This document shows positions 1 to 11,832 of a stretch of 64,000 nt of DNA, piece after piece. This DNA comes from Balaenoptera acutorostrata (Eukaryota; Chordata; Mammalia; Artiodactyla; Balaenopteridae): the NCBI RefSeq assembly GCF_949987535.1, contig NC_080080.1:59742668-59806667 (forward strand). Reading direction: 5' to 3'. Each line of letters begins with the position of its first letter. Positions within the stretch are counted from its first letter, which is position 1. The position numbers were made by a program, and so were the translations under genes. Below the pieces are notes generated by a model that searched no databases, had not been told where the DNA came from, and saw only the letters and a program-made list of their open reading frames with translations.

Positions 1-842
1 CAATGGTGAAATAACATATGCACTGTGAGTTTGGTTAGAAAATGGCTAAAATTCCTTCACACTCCTGTTTTATCATCTCCAAAATGGGGCTAAAATTGCT
101 TCTTTGGTAAATCATTGTGAGGACTTAATGAGAAAACAACATCTAAGATGGAGTCATACATAGCAGACCTCACAAATTGTGGCTGCTTTTATTTACATAA
201 TTTTACTTGAATAATTATTAAAAATGGGAGCACAGTCAGACACATATGTTTGCAGAAACAAGTTATTAACTGTTTGAAAAAAAGAATTCTGCAGTTAAAG
301 GAGCTATTTAATGTTGAATTGGATCAACAGTGATAAAAATATTCTTAGCAATAAGTGACATTATTTCTATTAGGATGACCACTGCTCTGTGAGAAACACA
401 AGTTTCTGCAGAATTGTGATGGAAACTCCAAATCATCACAACCTCAATAAACTACATGTAATGTTTACTTTATGTTTTACATGTAACTGAAGCCAAAAGC
501 TATAATACATAGTGTTATAATGTTAGTAGTACCAGGCATGTTTTGACAATCACAACATTCAATGTTCAGACCATGCCAGGTGGTAGAATCTGGGCAGAGT
601 TTACTATTAAGGAATAAAGAACGAAAAATTTGTAAAAGAAGATTTCCTGTTGAATAAACTGGACTGAGCATTTCATTTATTTCCACTTCCCTTTGAACTT
701 TCACTAAAACAACAGTAAAGAATACAAAGGCTGAAACCCACAAAGACAAAGGATAAAAATTAAAAAAAAAAAAGAGAAAAGAAAAAAGACAAAGTGGATG
801 AGAGATTCCACAAATTCTGGAAAAATGGATCGTTTGTGCTCT
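1..842. other. unclassified AT-rich non-coding DNA
   Basis: No gene, RNA gene or repeat family is recognisable. The open frame at 477-749 (minus) has no domain, start context or composition suggesting a protein. A short A-rich tract lies near 760-790. Confidence 0.5.
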
Positions 843-1139
843 CTTTTTTTTTTTTTTAATTAATTAATTTATTTTTGGCTGTGTTGGGTCTTCGTTTCTG
901 TGCTAGGGCTTTCTCTAGTTGTGGCAAGCGGGGGCCACTCTTCATCGCGGTGCACGGGCCTCTCACTATCACAGCCTCTCTTGCTGCGCAGCACAGGCTC
1001 CAGATGCGCAGGCTCAGCAGTTGTGGCTCACGGGCCTAGTTGCTCCACGGCATGTGGGATCTTCCCAGACCAGGGCTCGAACCCGTGTTCCCTGCATTAG
1101 CAGGCAGATTCTCTACCACTGAGCTACCAGGGAAGCCCC
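843..1139 (-). mobile_element. CHR-type tRNA-Glu-derived SINE
   Basis: Read on the minus strand, the element starts with the family head 'ggcttccctgg' near 1138, runs through the conserved body and ends in an A-rich tail (T tract at 844-857 on the plus strand). The tRNA-like head holds an A-box/B-box arrangement for RNA polymerase III. A 9-bp direct repeat 'ttgtgctct' flanks it at 834-842 and 1140-1148, the signature of L1-mediated insertion. The gap at 900-905 ('gctagggc' instead of 'gtgagggc') and other changes show moderate age. Confidence 0.93.
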
Positions 1140-1228
1140 TTGTGCTCTTTTGATTAGAGACTGTTTCATTCATAGCTTTATGTAGAGTAATTAAATTACA
1201 TGGACTTTTTTTTAATTGTATGAAAAGA

Positions 1229-1301
1229 GTGTGTGTATGTGTATGTGAGAGAGAAAGAGTGTGTATGTGTGTGTGTGTTTGTGTGTGTATGTGTTTGTGT
1301 G
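1229..1301. repeat. degenerate (GT)n microsatellite
   Basis: Mostly alternating GT with TATG, GAGA and TTTG interruptions. The His/Thr-rich minus-strand reading frame across it is a by-product of the repeat. Confidence 0.9.
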
Positions 1302-1924
1302 CTGGTTACCCAAAGAAATAGAGTGGTAGTCAAAAGTGTAATTTTATTTCTTTTTTTGGTTATACTCAAGATACCATAACTCAATAAATAATTGTTGCTA
1401 ATAAAACCCACAGAAAATGAGAAGTTGCATCATTAGGCATGCTAATTCTTTTCACAATGAAACTTTATTGGATAATGTTTTACTAAATTTCTCTGAGAAG
1501 CTAGATGTCTATACAAAGTCATGGCAATGTTAAAGTGTATATTACCTATGATGTAAAATATGAGGCAATTAATTTGGATTTGTTTCTACAGGATAAGCCG
1601 TTTGATATTTCTGTACTTTTTATGGCAGATTAGTTTTGATCATGGTAGATTATTATATTCTTTCTGAGTCATTAAGAGCTATTACTGACGTGTACCAAAC
1701 TGTGTTTTGAAGCATTGCCATTATGTTTAAAACATATAATTTGTAGATAAAAGCAAAAGCATGAAGCCTGTCAAATATTCTTTTATTTCGTATTGGAAAG
1801 AGTAAGAAAATTCTTCACTTTAATGTTGAATTATTACAAGGTAGGGAAATCAGTGTAAAAATTGATATTTAAAATAGAAAATGTTATCTCAATATTTGCA
1901 AGGGAACTGTGGTAAAGTTTACTA

Positions 1925-2270
1925 ATGCTTTTTAAATCTGATTATTCTCTCCTTCCTGACAACACAGGAAGAATCTGCTTCCCAGATGCCTTTGCAGATA
2001 GGCAGGGCCATGTGACTAGTTCTAGCCAGTGGGATATAAGTGAAATTAATGTATCTTATTATCAGCTGAAGCTTTTAAGAGCAAGTATGCCACTTCCGTC
2101 ATCTCTCTTGCCCTTTGGCAGTGCCTATGGAGGCCATTTATTGAAATGATCGTGCTCAAAAGCAGCTCTGGAAAGACATTTGACTGACATCAGGCTTTGT
2201 GTGTGAGAGAAATACATTTTATTGTTTAAGACACTTTTGCTGCAGCTAGTGGTTAAAATAGAAATGTCTC
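1925..2270. repeat. possible old interspersed repeat, family not named
   Basis: The wording 'gggccatgtgactagttct', 'ccagtgggat' and 'attttattgtttaagacac' resembles a widespread old mammalian repeat. A diverged relative may lie at 39570-39820, which has a similar '...gaaataaact' ending. I cannot assign the family without a library search. It is not a gene: the 74-codon frame at 1925-2149 follows no coding pattern. Confidence 0.35.
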
Positions 2271-2518
2271 ATTATGCAAAATCTATGTATAGATTTTAAT
2301 TTTATTAAACAGAAATATACTTTCATAGAACAGAGATATTTCCTATTTAAAAATACTCCAAGGTACATGTACCTTTAATCAAAAAAAATTGTTACGTGTA
2401 AATAAGCACCACTTAATTCACATGATTTTAACTGATTAATCAGATCATAAAGTTATATGATTAAAAATTAAGAGGTTATGGGTGTGAATTTTACTCTTTA
2501 TTGTTCAATAATAGAGCT

Positions 2519-2547
2519 CTGTGTGTGTGTGTGTTTCTGTGTGTGTA
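2519..2547. repeat. short (TG)n microsatellite
   Basis: Alternating TG broken by one TTTC step. Confidence 0.85.
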
Positions 2548-2649
2548 GAAAGGCAAATACTTATATGTAGCAAGATATTTTGAGCCATTAAATTAGGTCA
2601 TATACATGAGGAAAATTTATAAGCTGAAAAGTATCATAAAATATAAAGA

Positions 2650-2935
2650 GGGCTTCCCTGGTGGCGCAGTGGTTGAGACTCTGCCTGCCAATGCAGGGGA
2701 CACGGGTTTGAGCCCTGGTCTGGGAGGATCCCACATGCCGCGGAGCAACTGGGCCCATGAGCCACAACTACTGAGCCGGCGCGTCTGGAGCCTGTGCTCC
2801 GCAACAAGAGAGGCCGCGATAGTGAGAGGCCCGCACACCGTGATGAAGAGTGGCCCCCGCTTGCCGCAACTAGAGAAGGCCCTCGCACAGAAACGAAGAC
2901 CCAACACAGCCAAAAATAAATAAATAAATAAACTC
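2650..2935 (+). mobile_element. CHR-type tRNA-Glu-derived SINE, plus strand
   Basis: The element begins 'ggcttccctggtggcgcagt' at 2651 (polymerase III A box within 'tggcgcagtgg') and carries a B-box-like 'gggtttgagccc' near 2704-2715. It ends in an (AATA)n tail at 2914-2931. It is close to the shared body of the copies at 843, 21044 and 46141 and is the only full-size copy on the plus strand. A clean target-site duplication was not found: the sequence after the tail is 'aactccaatc', while an A-rich 'aaagag' occurs on both sides. Confidence 0.95.
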
Positions 2936-2959
2936 CAATCTCTCTCTAAAAAAAAAGAG

Positions 2960-3789
2960 TTGTTTTAAAAAAAATATATATATATATAAAGAAATTAGTA
3001 GCATAAACACCATGATTATCATCACCATTAAAATCTTGCTACATTAAGAGTCTCAGGGCTGGTCATGCACTTAGGAGGGGTCTACATATATTTCTCCACT
3101 GGATGGTATAATAAGCTAATAATTTAGTCAATCAACTAATGTTGTTTGTGCTACATGGTACTGAGCAACCTATTTAACTGATTTGCATGTTAACTGACAG
3201 TTCATTACCTTGACTGATATAGTAAGTTGTTTTGGTTTCACGCAGAATCTTAGACAGTTACAAATTATTGTCTAAGAAACTAAGCCCAAGCTCCAAATGC
3301 CAAGTTGGACACTCTGGTGCAGAACTCAGTCTCACCAGAGGGGACATTCAAAGATACCAAGTAGGCTGGCAACGGCTCTGCCCAGAGCATGGGCCATGTG
3401 TATACGTGAGTATATGTGTGTGTGTGTGTGTGTGTGCACAGCACATGTGTGCCCTCCCCACAGTTTTTCATATAGCATTTTTAAACATCCTGTTCTCACC
3501 AGACCTATTCGTCTCATCAGATACATCTAAATAATTTAGGCTAAAATTAAATTGTTCTGTGGGATTATCTTTTTGTTTGTTTGTTGTAGAGAAACAGTAT
3601 TCCTTATATCTCCTATAATTTTATCTCATCTATTCCTTTTTTTCCTTAGGTGCATGCTCAACCAATTATCACCTCTCTCTTCTGAAGCTTCAACTGCTTT
3701 CTCTCAACTGCCTCCCTTATAGCTTCATGAAGTCCTCAGGTCTCCCAAATATCTTCCATCCACTGCATATACATATATGTGTTCATAAA
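2960..3789. other. unclassified non-coding DNA with AT and GT microsatellites
   Basis: Contains a short (AT)n tract at 2973-2988 and a (TG)n tract at 3413-3437. The overlapping frames around 3232-3534 all run through the TG tract and are not credible genes. Nothing else is recognised. Confidence 0.45.
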
Positions 3790-4480
3790 TTAGATTTGTT
3801 TTCTATTTCCTTTTGTATTATCCTGCAATTTTGATATTAGGGACATACGAGCTTTATAAAATGAATTGATATTAGGGACATACGAGCTTTATAGAATGAA
3901 TTGAGGAGCTTTCCCTCTTTTTCTATTCTCAAAAATGGTATATATCATGTAGTAGTTACCTGTTTCTTGGAGTGTTGGAAAGACGTATTTAAAATCAGCT
4001 GGGCTTAGTATACCTTTCTGTGCAGGAAAAGAAGATTGATTACTAATCATTTCTTTAATGGTTACTGGTTTATTAAGGCATTTCATTTCTTATCTTGTAA
4101 ATATTAGTAAAATACATTTTTCCTAAAAATTGCCCATTTCATCTTGTTTTCAAAATTATTAGGATAATCATATATGTTTGAAATTTTAAAATATCATTTG
4201 TATCTGTAGATACATCTAGTTTTCTGTTCCTGTTATTATTTATTTATGACTTTTCTCTTTCCAATTGACAAGTTTTTCCAGGTATTTATTTTATTAGGTT
4301 TTTTTCTTCCAAAGAAAATGTTTGTTTTTGCTGATCCTCTCTATTTATTTTCTATTTCATTAATATATCTTCTCATTTTATTGTTGATATTTCTTTATTT
4401 CCTCTTTATTTAGGTTTATGATATTCTAATCTGGTTAGTGTGACAGTGACTTCAAGACTTTAGTAAACTCACTGAATTTT
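3790..4480 (-). mobile_element. old L1 ORF2 fragment
   Basis: On the minus strand this reads as a heavily decayed piece of L1 ORF2 (between endonuclease and reverse transcriptase and into the latter). On the plus strand it shows the characteristic T-rich L1-antisense texture, for example 'tttataaaatgaattg' and 'tttctttaatggttactgg'. Many stops and indels make it far older than the L1s at 7600 and 61393. Both ends are vague and no tail or TSD was seen. Confidence 0.6.
3831..3900. repeat. 35-bp tandem duplication
   Basis: Two adjacent 35-bp units (3831-3865 and 3866-3900), each beginning 'ttgatattagggacatacga', differ at one position (aaa versus aga near the end). It lies inside the old L1 fragment, so it arose after that insertion. 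Confidence 0.95.
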
Positions 4481-5009
4481 GCAGAAGGGAAAATTGTCAG
4501 TTTTAGGGCATGGATTCTGACCTTCTGAGTTCAAGGCCAGGACACTGTTTATTAGACCCACAGCTTCCATCAGAAAAAAACAAAAGAACAAAAACCTCAG
4601 TGCTGTAAGCTATTTTAATAAAATGTTACATTTTGCTCTTTGGCTTACCTAGCATTAATTGTCATGCTCAGTGTGTGAGATAATTCTATGTTCATATTCT
4701 CCATACTGTAATTCAATTGTCTCAATCATGTTTACATAAAAAATATGCCTTACTTTTCTGTCTTTTTAGATTTCTATTTTCATTTTCAAGCAGATGGAAA
4801 GGAAAATTAGTTATGAGCATTTACGATAATGGGATACTAACAGAAGGATTGGAAATTCCTTGTATTTCTTCCCTGTTTACTCAGACGCCCTTAATGTCAT
4901 CCTTTTCCTACATTTCTAGCTGCTGAAGAAGTGTGTTTATGTTCAGGGACAATCCATTTTTAAACTTGGTATTAAATTCTTCAAATTCTAAAGGAGAAAC
5001 ATAGGAACA
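4481..5009. other. unclassified non-coding DNA
   Basis: No gene or clear repeat. A few words near 4490-4560 are faintly MIR-like but too short to call. Confidence 0.4.
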
Positions 5010-5205
5010 CGGATTTTAGACTTAAGATGTTGATTTGAATGCTAGCCACCGTTAATTAGCTAAGTGGTCCTGTCTATGTTTCTTAACCAAGTTAATCCTT
5101 GGTTTCCTCATTCCTATAGTGGAATTAAAATGTCTGTTTCATAAGGAGCTGTGAGAATTAATTGAGATAATGTACATAAAGTGGATCAGTTAATATAGAT
5201 GAAAA
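5010..5205 (+). repeat. MIR SINE fragment
   Basis: Shows the MIR order: 'gtcctgtctatgtttcttaa', then 'ggtttcctcattcctatag', then 'gagaattaattgagataatg'. These match the known core and 3' part (ancient tRNA-derived SINE, inactive in all mammals). Diverged, no TSD. Confidence 0.7.
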
Positions 5206-5284
5206 TTGTGTTGCTTTCCTTCAGAGGTCTTAAAATCCATTTTTAGAAAGTGGATCATTTATGGTAAAGGCTGATGATGATACC

Positions 5285-5460
5285 AAGTAGTGTATAAAGG
5301 ACACTGGAGCCAGATAAACCTGGGTTTGAATACTGGCTCTACCACTTACAGTGCCATGTTTTCCTCTGTAAATTGGGATCATTATAGAATGAAGCTGGTG
5401 AAGTTGCTAAGATTAAATAATTTACATAATGTATTTAGTAATCTCTGTCAATATAGGGAA
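5285..5460 (+). repeat. MIR SINE
   Basis: Begins 'actggagccagataaacctg', continues 'gggtttgaatactggctcta' and 'ccacttacagtg', then 'tttcctctgtaaattggg'. This is the diagnostic MIR core order. A second MIR immediately follows the one ending near 5205. Confidence 0.85.
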
Positions 5461-6054
5461 CATACTATAGAAATGTACTGGCTTTATTATTATTATTTTT
5501 ACTTGTATAAAGGCTCAGGGGAAAGGGTAATCCCTGGAAAGGGAACTGTGGATGTGAGGGCAAACGAGAGTGGGGCAGGGAAAGCCTTGACTAGCAGTAG
5601 AAGCATAGAGCCCCTGAGGTTGGGGACTGTCTCATTCACTCAGCTCTGCAAGCCTGGTCCATGGTCCCATACCTGATACACAACACCCAGTCAACAAGCA
5701 TGTGTGAAATGAATGAATACAACAGAGAATGCATCAAGTGTTTTATCAGAGGCATAAAAAAGATGAAATATGTTTTTAAATAAAGTCAAAATCAGTTACC
5801 AGAATATATTTAAGTAGAAGAGGCAGAGGTCCTTGAAAGGAATAAAATATTGGCATTCTGGAAAAGAAAGAAGTAAATAATTATGTCTGTTTTCACTTAT
5901 TCTTACAGAAAGAAATTATTTCTTCCCCTCAGAGGCGTTTTCTTCATTGGCATCAAGTGGTGGCAATAAAATGAGATCCAGGAGCTTGGCTTTGTTGGTA
6001 CTTAGTATACCAGTTGGGCAATGTAACTGCTATCGAGTCCATGCTTGTACTGAT

Positions 6055-6480
6055 CATTGTACTTTAGGCCAATAAATCTAGAGACAAGGTGTTGGGGCAA
6101 GAGGTAGCAACTTTATTTGGAAAGCTAGCAGATCAACGGGATAGCGAGCTAGAAAAAGAACCATCTTACCCAAGTTAGAATTCAGGCTTCTTGGGTTCTT
6201 GCAGCTGTCTATGTAGGTCTGCTAATGATGTTCCTGTAAACCTCCAACAAGACAAATGTTCTCTGTTCTGCAACTTTTTATCTGTATATGAATGAAAAGT
6301 GTTATCCCTTTAAAGGTTGGGCGTGGGAGGCAGAGCCTGGAGAAAGAGCTCTTATGTATATTGCAGGCTATAGGCAACATTCTTTTACTGATTGATCAGA
6401 TAGTGGTGCAGAGCCAGCAGGACTAAGCCCAGGCAACAGAATACAAAGGTTAGAGCTAAAGGAATAGATCCAACATGGTA
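6055..6480 (-). mobile_element. probable ERV LTR, minus orientation
   Basis: On the minus strand a polyadenylation signal AATAAA (plus-strand 'tttatt' near 6112) is followed by a short R/U5-like stretch ending near 6060. Upstream is a GC-richer U3-like region with 'gggcgtgggaggcagagcct'. The organisation fits a retroviral LTR, but TG/CA ends and a TSD were not fixed, so the family and limits are tentative. Confidence 0.4.
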
Positions 6481-6889
6481 TCAGGTTTGTTCTTCTCTCT
6501 TATATAACTGCATTGTAATTCTATTGTTGGAAACACCTACAGACAATCTTTTCCTTGTAGAATAGTTAGGGACTTCGGGTTTCTTACACAATGAATTACC
6601 CAAATGGAAAAGATAGGAAATTAGAAAGAAAGATAATCTGTTCTCTATTTCAAAGTAGAATCACCGCCACCCACCTCCTTGACTTTTACCTATATCTGGA
6701 ACTTTCTCTGCATCAGCCAATGACAAAGTTAATACTCATACAGACTCTTCACTTTCCCCACACAGATCTATTTCACTCTGAATCTGAGGACTGGAATATA
6801 TTGCCAAAGACATAGAAGATAGATAGAGTTAAATGTATTCTACCATCTTAGCCCTGATTGTCAGAGTTTCAGTGCTATCAAAGAACAGT

Positions 6890-7165
6890 AATAATCATAA
6901 TTAATATTTATTGAAATCCTAAAATAACATTTTATATATATTTATACAATATATATACATACATATATTTGTGTGTTGTATGGATAATATTTTGATCTTT
7001 AAAACAATTCCGCCAGGTAGATAAAGCAAGTGTTATTTTCCCCATTTGAAAAAAGAAGCTTAGAATGTTTTGGTGAGTTTCTCAAGGCCAGTCATGTATT
7101 GATTGGTGGACCCAGAATTTCAACCCAGGTTCTATGGTCCATGTTCTTTCCACTAGATTTTGCCA
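6890..7165 (-). repeat. MIR SINE, minus strand, with internal AT-rich expansion
   Basis: The reverse-oriented MIR markers appear in order: 'tatttattgaaatcctaaaa', 'ccgccaggtagataaagcaa', 'ttttccccatttgaaaaaag', 'cccagaatttcaacccaggt'. An AT-rich stretch at 6930-6985 interrupts the usual spacing. Confidence 0.7.
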
Positions 7166-7583
7166 ACATAAGGATCTGCAATAATAAAGACTATAAAAGA
7201 CACAAAACTAATCAGCTTCTCTTCTCTTATTGTGACAAATAAACATAGTGGTCCCTGTTTGATTGGTCAGAAGGCTGAGCCCAGAAGCGTTCAGACTCTG
7301 GGCCTTGGGTCTAGTCAACATAAGCTATCAGGAAATAGTGCACAGTTTAGCCAAACAAGGACATGGGTGCAGATATCAGCAAGTGGGCACTGACAAGAGC
7401 AGCATGACACCAAGCTGTCACATTAAATAACCCAGAGAAACACCCTGTTATTATCTTCTGCCTAGATCCCAGTTCAAAGGCATTGTCTACCACCACTGTA
7501 GAGTAAGTTCAACAAAGGCATGTAATTATCTAAGCTCCATTTAAAATATTAACAACATCCTTAATTTTAGAAAGGGGCCCACG
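7166..7583. other. unclassified flank of the full-length L1
   Basis: No gene or repeat recognised. It ends at the left target-site duplication of the L1. Confidence 0.45.
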
Positions 7584-7599
7584 CCACGTGCTATTTTCT
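7584..7599. repeat. left target-site duplication of the full-length L1
   Basis: The 16-bp 'ccacgtgctattttct' is repeated exactly at 14975-14990. The right copy reads into 'aactc', so the nick lay in TTCT/AA, close to the L1 endonuclease preference TTTT/AA. Confidence 0.95.
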
Positions 7600-7956
7600 T
7601 TTCTTTTCTTTTTTTTTTTAAACATCTTTATTGAAGTATAATTGCCTTACAATGGTGTGTTAGTTTCTGCTTTATAACAAAGTGAATCAGTTATACATAT
7701 ACAATATGTTCCCATTTCTCTTCCCTCTTTCATCTCCCTCCCTCCCACCCTCCCCATCCCACCCCTCTAGGTGGTCACAAAGCACCAAGCTGATCTCCCT
7801 GTGCTATGCGGCTGCTTCCCACTAGTTATCTATTTTACATTTGGTAGTGTATATATGTCCATGACACTCTCTTACCCAGTCACATCTCACCCCACCCCCT
7901 CCCCATATCCTCAAGTCCATTCTCTAGTAGGTCTGTGTCTTTTTTTTTTTTTTCCC

Positions 7957-10900
7957 TTAGATTCCGTATATATGTGTTAGCATACTGTATTTGTTTTTCT
8001 CTTTCTGACTTACTTCACTCTGTATGACAGACTCTAACTCCATCCACCTCATTACAAATACCTCCATTTCATTTCTTTTTATGGCTGAGTAATATTCCAT
8101 TGTATATATGCGCCACATCTTCTTTATCCATTCATCTGTCGATGGACATTTAGGTTGCTTCCATGTCCTGGCTATTGTAAATAGAGCTGCAATGAACATT
8201 TTGGTACATGACTCTTTTTGACCTATGATTTTCTCAGGGTATATGCCCAGTAGTGGGATTGCTGGGTCGTATGGTAGTTCTATTTGTAGTTTTTTAAGGA
8301 ACCTCCATACTCTTCTCCATAGTGGCTGTATCAATTTACATTCCCACCAACAGTGCAAGAGTGTTCCCTTTCCTCCACACCCTCTCCAGCATTTATTGTT
8401 TCTAGATTTTTTGATGATGGCCATTCTGACCGGTGTGAGATGCTATCTCATTGTAGTTTTGATTTGCATTTCTCTAATGATTAATGATGTTGAGCATTCT
8501 TTCATGTGTCTGTAGGCCATCTGTATATCTTCTTTGGAGAAGTGTCTATTTAGGTCTTCTGCCCATTTTTGGATTGGGTTGTTGGTTTTTTTGTTATTGA
8601 GCTGCATGAGCTGCTTGTAAATCTTGGAGATTAATCCTTTGTCAGTTGCTTCATTTGCAAATATTTTCTCCCATTCTGAGGGTTGTCTTTTGGTCTTGTT
8701 TATGGTTTCCTTTGCTGTGCAAAAGCTTTTAAGTTTCATTAGGTCCCATTTGTTTATTTGTGTTCTTATTTCCATTTCTCTGGGAGCTGGGTCAAAAAGA
8801 ATCTTGCTGTGATGTATGTCATAGAGTGTTCTGCCTATGTTTTCCTCTAAGAGTTTGATAGTGTCTGCCCTTACACTTAGGTCTTTAATCCATTTTGAGT
8901 TTATTTTTGTGCATGGTGTCAGGGAGTGTTCTAATTTCATACTTTTACATGTACCTGTCCAATTTTCCCAGCACCACTTATTGAAGAGGCTGTCTTTTCT
9001 CCACTGTATATGCTTGCCTCCTTTATCAAAGATAAGGTGACCATATGTGTGTGGGTTTATCTCTGGGCTTTCTATCCTGTTCCATTGATCTATATTTCTG
9101 TTTTTGTGCCAGTACCAAACTGTCTTGATTACTGAAGCTTTGTAATATAGTCTGAAGTCAGGGGGCCTGATTCCCCCAGCTCCATTTTTCGTTCTCAAGA
9201 TTGCTTTGGCTATTCGGGGTCTTTTGTGTTTCCATACAAATTGTGAAATTTTTTGTTCTAGTTCTGTGAAAAATGCCAGTGGTAGTTTGATAGGGATTGC
9301 ATTGAATCTGTAGATTGCTTTGGGTAGTAGAGTCATTTTCACAATGTTGATTCTTCCAATCCAGGAACATGGTATATCTCTCCATCTATTTGTATCATCT
9401 TTAATTTCTTTCATCAGTGTCTTATAATTTTCTGCATACAGGTCTTTTGTCTCCTTAGGTAGGTTTATTCCTAGATATTTTATTCTTTTTGTTGCAATGG
9501 TAAATGGGAGTGTTTTCTTAATTTCACTTTCAGATTTTTCGTCATTAGTGTATAGAAATGCAAGAGATTTCTGTGCATTAATTTTGTATCCTGCTACTTT
9601 ACCAAATTCATTGATTAGCTCTAGGAATTTTCTGGTAGCCTCTTTAGGATTCTCTATGTATAGTATCATGTCATCTGCAAATAGTGACAGCTTTACTTCT
9701 TCTTTTCCGATTTGGATTCCTTTTATTTCTTTGTCTTCTCTGATTGCTGTGGCTAGGACTTCCAGAACTATGTTGAATAATAGTGGTGAGAGTGGGCAAC
9801 CTTGTCTTGTTCCTGATCTTAGTGGAAATGGTTTCAGTTTTTCACCATTGAGGACAATGTTGGCTGTGGGTTTGTCATATATGGCCTTTATTATGTTGAG
9901 GAAAGTTCCCTCTATGCCTACTTTCTGCAGGGCTTTTATCATAAATGGGTGTTGAATTTTGTCAAAAGCTTTCTCTGCATCTATTGAGATGATCATATGG
10001 TTTTTCTCCTTCAATTTGTTAATATGGTGTATCACATTGATTGATTTGCGTATATTGAAGAATCATTGCATTCCTGAGATAAACCCCACTTGATCATGGT
10101 GTATGATCCTTTTAATGTGCTGTTGGATTCTGTTTGCTAGTAGTTTGTTGAGGATTTTTGCATCTATGTTCATCAGTGATATTGGCCTGTAGTTTTCTTT
10201 CTTTGTGACATCTTTGTCTGGTTTTGGTATCAGGGTGATGGTGGCCTCGTAGAATGAGTTTGGGAGTGTTCCTCCCTCTGCAATATTTTGGAAGAGTTTG
10301 AGAAGGATAGGTGTTAGCTCTTCTCTAAATGTTTGATAGAATTCGCCTGTGAAGCCATCTGGTCCTGGGCTTTTGTTTGTTGGAAGGTTTTTAATCACAG
10401 TTTCAATTTCAGTGCTTGTGATTGGTCTGTTCATATTTTCTATTTCTTCCTGGTTCAGTCTCGGCAGTTTGTGCATTTCTAAGAATCTGTCCATTTCTTC
10501 CAGGTTGTCCATTTTATTGGCATATAGTTGCTTGTAGTAATCTCTCATTATCTTTTGTATTTCTGCAGTGTCAGTGGTTACTTCTCCTTTTTCATTTCTA
10601 ATTCTATTGATTTGAGTCTTCTTCCTTTTTCTCTTGATGAGTCTGGCTAATGTTTATCAATTTTGTTTATCTTCTCAAAGAACCAGCTTTTAGTTTCATT
10701 GATTTTTGCTATTGTTTCCTTCATTTCTTTTTCATTTATTTCTGACCTGATCTTTATAATTTCTTTCCTTCTGCTGGCTTTGGGGTTTTTTTGTTCTTCT
10801 TTCTCTAATTGCTTTAGGTGCAAGGTTATGTTGTTTATTCGAGATGTTTCCTGTTTCTTGAGGTAGGCTTGTATTGCTATAAACTTGCCTCTTAGCACTG

Positions 10901-11774
10901 CTTTTGCTGCGTCCCATAGGTTTTGGGTCGCCGTATCTCCATTGTCATTTGTTTCTAGGTATTTTTTGATTTCCCCTTTGATTTCTTCAGTGATCACTTC
11001 GTTATTAAGTAGTGTATTGTGTAGCCTCCATGTGTTTGTATTTTTTACAGATCTTTTCCTGTAATTGATATCTAGTCTCATAGCGTTGTGGTCAGAAAAG
11101 ATACTTGATACGATTTCAATTTTCTTAAATTTACCAAGGCTTGATTTATGACCCAAGATATGATCTATCCTGGAGAATGTTCCATGAGCACTTGAGAAAA
11201 ATGTGTATTCTGTTGTTTTTGGGTGGAATGTCCTATAAATATCAATTAAGTCCATCTTGTTTAATGTATCATTTAAAGCTTGTGTTTCCTTATTTATTTT
11301 CATTTTGGATGATCTGTCCATTGGTGAAAGTGGGGTGTTCAAGTCCCCTACTATGATTGTGTTGCTGTCGATTTCCCCTTTTATGGCTGTTAGCATTTGC
11401 CTTATGTATTGAGGTGCTCCTATGTTGGGTGCATAAATATTTACAATTGTTATACCTTCCTCTTGGATCGATCCCTTGATCATTATATAGTGTCCTTCTT
11501 TGTCTCTTGTAATAGTCTTTATTTTTAAGTCTATTTTGTCTGATATGAGAATTGCTACTCCAGCTTTCTTTTGATTTCCATTTGCATGGAATATCTTTTT
11601 CCATCCCCTCACTTTCAGTCTGTATGTGTCTCTAGGTCTGAAGTGGGTCTCTTGTAGACAGCATATATATGGGTCTTGTTTTTGTATCCATTCAGCCAGC
11701 CTGTGTCTTTTGGTGGGAGCATTTAATCCATTTACATTCAAGGTAATTATCGATATGTATGTTCCTATTCCCAT
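7957..11774 (-). pseudogene. L1 ORF2 (endonuclease / reverse transcriptase), inactivated
   Basis: ORF2 encodes the endonuclease and reverse transcriptase that nick DNA and copy RNA at the target. It starts with MGIGTYISIITLNVNGLN at 11774 and ends ...MLTHIYGI at 7957. The endonuclease (about residues 1-235) keeps LNVNGLN, QETHF, NIYAPN, VGDLNTP and FSDH. The reverse transcriptase keeps FADD (9670-9681). The C-terminal Cys/His motif (CWRGC...LLHCWWEC) lies at about 8335-8400. There are three lesions. A 1-nt deletion near 10651 (plus 'ctaatgtttatc' where two g are expected) ends the first frame after 375 codons. A TGA lies at 10063-10065 just after GFISGMQ, and a TAG at 8443-8445 after QIKTTMR. 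The total span, 3818 nt, is one short of a multiple of three, consistent with a single deletion. No working enzyme is expected. Confidence 0.95.
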
Positions 11775-11832
11775 TTTCTTAAATGTTTTGGGTTTGTTAT
11801 TGTAGGTGTTTTCCTTCTCTTGTGTTTCTTGC

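Noticed and set aside
1196..1411. Thr/His repeat protein
   Set aside because: Product of translating a GT microsatellite.
2650..2935. tRNA gene
   Set aside because: A and B boxes belong to the tRNA-derived head of a CHR SINE; no intact cloverleaf or anticodon arm could be supported.
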